64,000 nt of DNA from JAMXLO01 sp963818775 (GTDB lineage: Bacteria > Pseudomonadota > Alphaproteobacteria > Acetobacterales > Acetobacteraceae): contig CAWFUF010000024.1 of the NCBI GenBank assembly GCA_963818775.1, positions 310,001 to 374,000 on the forward strand, read 5' to 3'. Made by a program: the position numbers and the translations under genes. A model generated the notes under the pieces. The model searched no databases, was not told the origin of the DNA, and saw nothing but the letters and a program-made list of their open reading frames with translations. Positions 61,135 to 64,000 of the stretch are shown piece by piece (positions within the stretch are counted from its first letter, which is position 1; each line of letters opens with the position of its first letter).

Positions 61135-61538
61135 GTGACGCTGGACAAGCTCTGTATCTGCACCCAGGCGACACCGCTCCCGGCGACGAGAGGCCCGACC
61201 GGCACGAGATCGCCCAAGGCCTGATCGGTTACCTGATCGGCCTTGGCCTCGCGGCCCTGATCACCGTGGTGGCGTTCTTCCTCGCCATCAGTGGCCAGTT
61301 ACTGGTATGGGGACCCAGCATCCCCATAGCGCTGTTCGTGCTGGCGATCGCGCAGATGGGGGTGCATCTGGTCTTCTTCCTCCACATCACCAGCGGCCCT
61401 GACAACACCAACAACGTGCTGGCCCTGGCGTTCGGCGTGCTGATCGTGCTGCTGCTGATCGTCGGGTCGCTATGGATCATGACCCACCTCAATCAGAACA
61501 TGCTGCCGATGGACCGGATCATGCAGATGCAGCGGTAG
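61131..61538 (+). CDS. cyoD: Cytochrome bo3-type ubiquinol oxidase subunit IV
   Basis: 135 residues, start overlapping the cyoC stop (ATGA). Three helices; QGLIGYLIGLGLAALITVVAFFL, FVLAIAQMGVHLVFFLHI and FGVLIVLLLIVGSLWIMTHLNQNM match CyoD. No cyoE (heme O synthase) follows. The gene's last 20 bases overlap the 3' end of the convergent dehydrogenase gene. Confidence 0.94.
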   Translation: MSDAGQALYLHPGDTAPGDERPDRHEIAQGLIGYLIGLGLAALITVVAFFLAISGQLLVWGPSIPIALFVLAIAQMGVHLVFFLHITSGPDNTNNVLALAFGVLIVLLLIVGSLWIMTHLNQNMLPMDRIMQMQR

Positions 61539-62439
61539 CAAGTGCCTTCGCGATGTCCAAAGCGCGGCGAATCAGGTTCTCCGACGCCTCGGGCGTGCGG
61601 AATGCGCTGTGCGCCGACAGCGTGACGTTTGGCAGGGTCGCAAGTTCATGACCTGGCGCCAGCGGCTCCTTGTTGAACACATCCAGCGCCGCATGGCGCA
61701 ACCGGCCCGATCGTAGCGCTGCGATCATCGCCGCCTCGTCGACGAGCGCGCCGCGCGCCGTGTTCACCAACACCGCGCCTGGCCGCAGCTTCGCCAACCT
61801 CGCCGCATCGAGGAAGCCGCGCGTCTCGTCGGTCAGCAGCAGATGCACCGACAGCACGTCGCTGGTCGCGAGCAGCGTGTCGAGATCAACGAACGTCACG
61901 CCCGGCGCAGTCTTGGGCGACCGGTTCCACGCGATCACCCGCATGCCGGAACCCGCCGCAATGCGTGCCACCTCGGCCGCGATCCCGCCATAGCCCAGCA
62001 AACCGAGCGTCTTGCCGGTGAGCTCCATGCCCTCGGTGCGGACCCATTCGCCGCGCCGCATGCCGCCATCCATGATCGCCAGCCCGCGCGCCGCGGCCCA
62101 CATGAGTGCGATCGTATGTTCGGCCACCGCCGTGTCGCCGTAGCCCTTGATGATGTGCACGGTGATGCCGTGCTCGGCCAGCTCGTCCGGATGCATGTAG
62201 CTGCGCGCGCCGGTGCCGAGAAAGATGATGTGCTTCAGGCCGACGCAGCGCCGCATGATTTCGGTTGGCAACTGGCTGTGGTCGTCGAACATGAAGTCGT
62301 AGCCGGCGAGCAGTCCGGGCAGCGTATCGGGCGGCACCTCGAGCTGTTCGTTCACTGTGACCGGCGGGTCGTCAGGGCGCACCACGCGGCGGAACACGTC
62401 CGCCAGATCGTCCACAGCATCGAGAAACAGGCCCTTCAT
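61519..62439 (-). CDS. D-isomer-specific 2-hydroxyacid dehydrogenase
   Basis: 306 residues from the ATG at 62439 with GGGGGA upstream. NAD-binding LGLLGYGGIAAEVARIAAGSGMRVIAW, the Arg of LVNTARGALVDEAAMIAAL, the Glu in ALDVFNKEPL and the His in LSAHSAF give the catalytic set of the phosphoglycerate/glycerate dehydrogenase family. Substrate (glyoxylate, hydroxypyruvate, phosphoglycerate or other) is not decided. Convergent with cyoD. Confidence 0.92.
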   Translation of the reverse strand: MKGLFLDAVDDLADVFRRVVRPDDPPVTVNEQLEVPPDTLPGLLAGYDFMFDDHSQLPTEIMRRCVGLKHIIFLGTGARSYMHPDELAEHGITVHIIKGYGDTAVAEHTIALMWAAARGLAIMDGGMRRGEWVRTEGMELTGKTLGLLGYGGIAAEVARIAAGSGMRVIAWNRSPKTAPGVTFVDLDTLLATSDVLSVHLLLTDETRGFLDAARLAKLRPGAVLVNTARGALVDEAAMIAALRSGRLRHAALDVFNKEPLAPGHELATLPNVTLSAHSAFRTPEASENLIRRALDIAKALATAASA

Positions 62440-62469
62440 CACATCCCCCAACAGTGCGCGCTACAGGAT

Positions 62470-62506
62470 GGAGATTGCTTCGTCGGCCGGCTCCTCGCAA
62501 CGACAG
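62470..62506. repeat. Dispersed palindrome (family A), partial copy 5
   Basis: GGAGATTGCTTCGTCGGCCG continuing GCTCCTCGCAACGACA: one arm of the family A element with changes. Lies between divergent genes, in a 109-base gap. Confidence 0.7.
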
Positions 62507-62548
62507 GCTTTCGCGACACGCCGCCAATCCCGTATCAGTAGCGCACCA

Positions 62549-64000
62549 ATGCCGCGTGCCCCTCGCCTTGCTCCCAACGAACGCCGGCCGTCGGTGCGGA
62601 CGCGCGCGCCGCTGCGACGGGCCGTGTCGGTGCCACGTCGCAGGCGCTTTCGGCTCATCGGCTACGCCATCATCGCCGCCATCTGGGGGGCGTTGGCGAT
62701 TGCCGTCATGCTGCTGTGGTTCGCGCGCGACCTGCCACGCCCGGACTCCGCGTTGGCTGCCGCTCGGCGGCCGAGCCTCGCGCTGGAGGATCGCACTGGC
62801 CGGGTGTTCGCCACCTTCGGCGATATCGTGGGCGACCCGCTTCGGCTGAGCGACATGCCACCCTACCTGCCGGCAGCGGCGGTCGCCGTGGAGGACCGGC
62901 GCTTCTGGCACCATCCCGGCATCGATCCGATCGGACTGGCGCGCGCCGCGTGGGTCAACCTGACCAGCGGCCGCGTGACCCAGGGCGGGTCCACCATCAC
63001 GCAGCAGGTTGCCAAGAACCTGTTCCTGACCAACGCTCGTACCTATCGCCGCAAGGTGCAGGAACTGCTGCTGACGCTGTGGCTGGAGCACACTTTCAGC
63101 AAGCGCGAGATCCTCGAGATCTGGCTCAACCGTGTGTATCTCGGCTCTGGCACCTGGGGCATGGATGCCGCGGCGCGGATGTATTTCGGCATCTCGGCGC
63201 GGCATGTGTCGCTGTGGCAGGCGGCGATGCTGGCTGGCCTCCCGCGCGCGCCCTCGCGGTTCAATCCGCGCACCGATCCACGCGTCGCGGCGGCGCGTGC
63301 CCGGGAGGTACTGACCGCCATGGCGGAGACCGGTGCGATCACCGCCGAGCAGGCGCACGCCGCCGAGGCGCAGATCGCATTCCCACCGGCTCCGCCCCTC
63401 GCCACCGGCTGGTTCGCGGATTGGGTGGCCGACCAGGCGCAGTCGCTGGCACCGGAGAGTGTCGACACGAAGCTGGTGACGACGCTGGACGCGCACCAGC
63501 AGGCGGTCGCCGAGGCGCGTCTGACGGCGCTGCTGGAGGGGCCGGGCGTTGCGGCCGGCGTCACGCAAGGGGCGGTCGTCGTGCTGGACATGGCGACCGG
63601 CGCGGTGCGTGCGATGGTGGGCGGTCGCGACTATCGGCAAAGCCAATTCAACCGCGCGGTGCTGGCGCGGCGCCAGCCGGGGTCGGCGTTCAAGCCGTTC
63701 GTCTGGCTGGCGGCGCTCGAGCAGGGCGTGCGCCCCGACGACACGGTGCTCGACGCGCCGATCCGCATCGGCAACTGGAGTCCTGTCGATTTCGAGCGGC
63801 AGTACCTTGGCGAGATCACGGTGGAAGAGGCGCTGGCGCAATCGATCAACACCGCTGCCGTGCGATTGCTGCAGGAGGCCGGTGGCCCACGTGCGGTGGC
63901 GAACGAGGCGGCGCGTCTCGGCGTCGCCGACAAGCTGCCCAACAACGCATCGCTTGCACTCGGCACCGGCGAGGTCGGTCTGCTGGAGCTGACGTCGGCC
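62549..64000 (+). CDS. Class A penicillin-binding protein (transglycosylase/transpeptidase), N-terminal part
   Basis: At least 484 residues, open to the right edge. Basic cytoplasmic tail, one membrane helix (about residues 36-60, LIGYAIIAAIWGALAIAVMLLWF), then a GT51 glycosyltransferase domain with the catalytic Glu in AVEDRRFWHHPGIDP, QGGSTITQQVAKNLFLT and EILEIWLNRVYLG. The transpeptidase domain shows the SxxK motif in PGSAFKPF and SxN in QSINTAAV; KTG lies beyond the window. Polymerises and crosslinks peptidoglycan at the membrane's outer face. PBP1A or PBP1C subtype is not settled. Confidence 0.93.
   Translation, partial: MPRAPRLAPNERRPSVRTRAPLRRAVSVPRRRRFRLIGYAIIAAIWGALAIAVMLLWFARDLPRPDSALAAARRPSLALEDRTGRVFATFGDIVGDPLRLSDMPPYLPAAAVAVEDRRFWHHPGIDPIGLARAAWVNLTSGRVTQGGSTITQQVAKNLFLTNARTYRRKVQELLLTLWLEHTFSKREILEIWLNRVYLGSGTWGMDAAARMYFGISARHVSLWQAAMLAGLPRAPSRFNPRTDPRVAAARAREVLTAMAETGAITAEQAHAAEAQIAFPPAPPLATGWFADWVADQAQSLAPESVDTKLVTTLDAHQQAVAEARLTALLEGPGVAAGVTQGAVVVLDMATGAVRAMVGGRDYRQSQFNRAVLARRQPGSAFKPFVWLAALEQGVRPDDTVLDAPIRIGNWSPVDFERQYLGEITVEEALAQSINTAAVRLLQEAGGPRAVANEAARLGVADKLPNNASLALGTGEVGLLELTSA

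Overview
The window is GC-rich, densely coded DNA from an alphaproteobacterium. Acetobacteraceae or another Rhodospirillales family is the best guess (inference), from the quinol oxidase, the PQQ dehydrogenase, the molybdenum hydroxylases, a pheA-like/hisC/tyrA block divergent from metX, and dispersed intergenic palindromes. I found no rRNA, tRNA, transposase or CRISPR array. Many genes overlap by ATGA or TGATG junctions, so operons are tight.

Layout. 1-2.3 kb: siroheme and sulfite-reductase operon (minus). 2.6-6.3 kb: an LLM flavin oxidoreductase, Fpg, an L,D-transpeptidase, a membrane microprotein, and a VOC protein behind a perfect FNR-type box. 6.5-11.8 kb: an exported oxidation module of a Rieske protein, a PQQ dehydrogenase with a lanthanide-type motif, and a two-gene molybdenum hydroxylase. 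12.3-17.2 kb: two coupled LLM oxidoreductases and a UPF0182 membrane protein. 17.4-26.7 kb: a phthalate-type Rieske oxygenase and decarboxylase, an alpha/beta hydrolase, two more LLM enzymes, an RHH regulator, an odd response-regulator domain, GlnRS, Dps and DUF72. Three genes here carry frameshifts. 26.8-40.2 kb: an amidohydrolase, FlgO-type lipoproteins, aromatic amino acid, histidine and methionine genes, an HD protein, an ACMSD-like amidohydrolase, and a GFA / CMD-like / MetE-like / Zn-ADH operon. 40.3-48.3 kb: a second molybdenum hydroxylase running directly into fccAB-soxXYZ, then a PAP2 protein and a methyltransferase, then soxA. 48.7-57.3 kb: a sixth LLM enzyme, a lone branched-chain-type binding protein, and a complete oligopeptide-type ABC operon. 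57.6-61.5 kb: cyoABCD. 61.5-64 kb: a D-2-hydroxyacid dehydrogenase and the start of a class A penicillin-binding protein.

How the parts relate. Sulfur is a recurring theme: sulfite reductase and siroheme genes, metX, a MetE-like protein, sulfide dehydrogenase and Sox proteins, and several LLM enzymes of a superfamily that includes organosulfur monooxygenases. The other theme is periplasmic oxidation feeding cytochromes or quinone and then the bo3-type oxidase. The most unusual part is the molybdenum hydroxylase joined to fccAB-soxXYZ, with a SoxY that lacks the usual glycine-rich end and with no soxB or soxCD in the window.

Limits. All names come from reading motifs and remembered family features; no search was run. 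The three frameshifts lie within about 7 kb and one is in a housekeeping gene, so sequence error is a real possibility.
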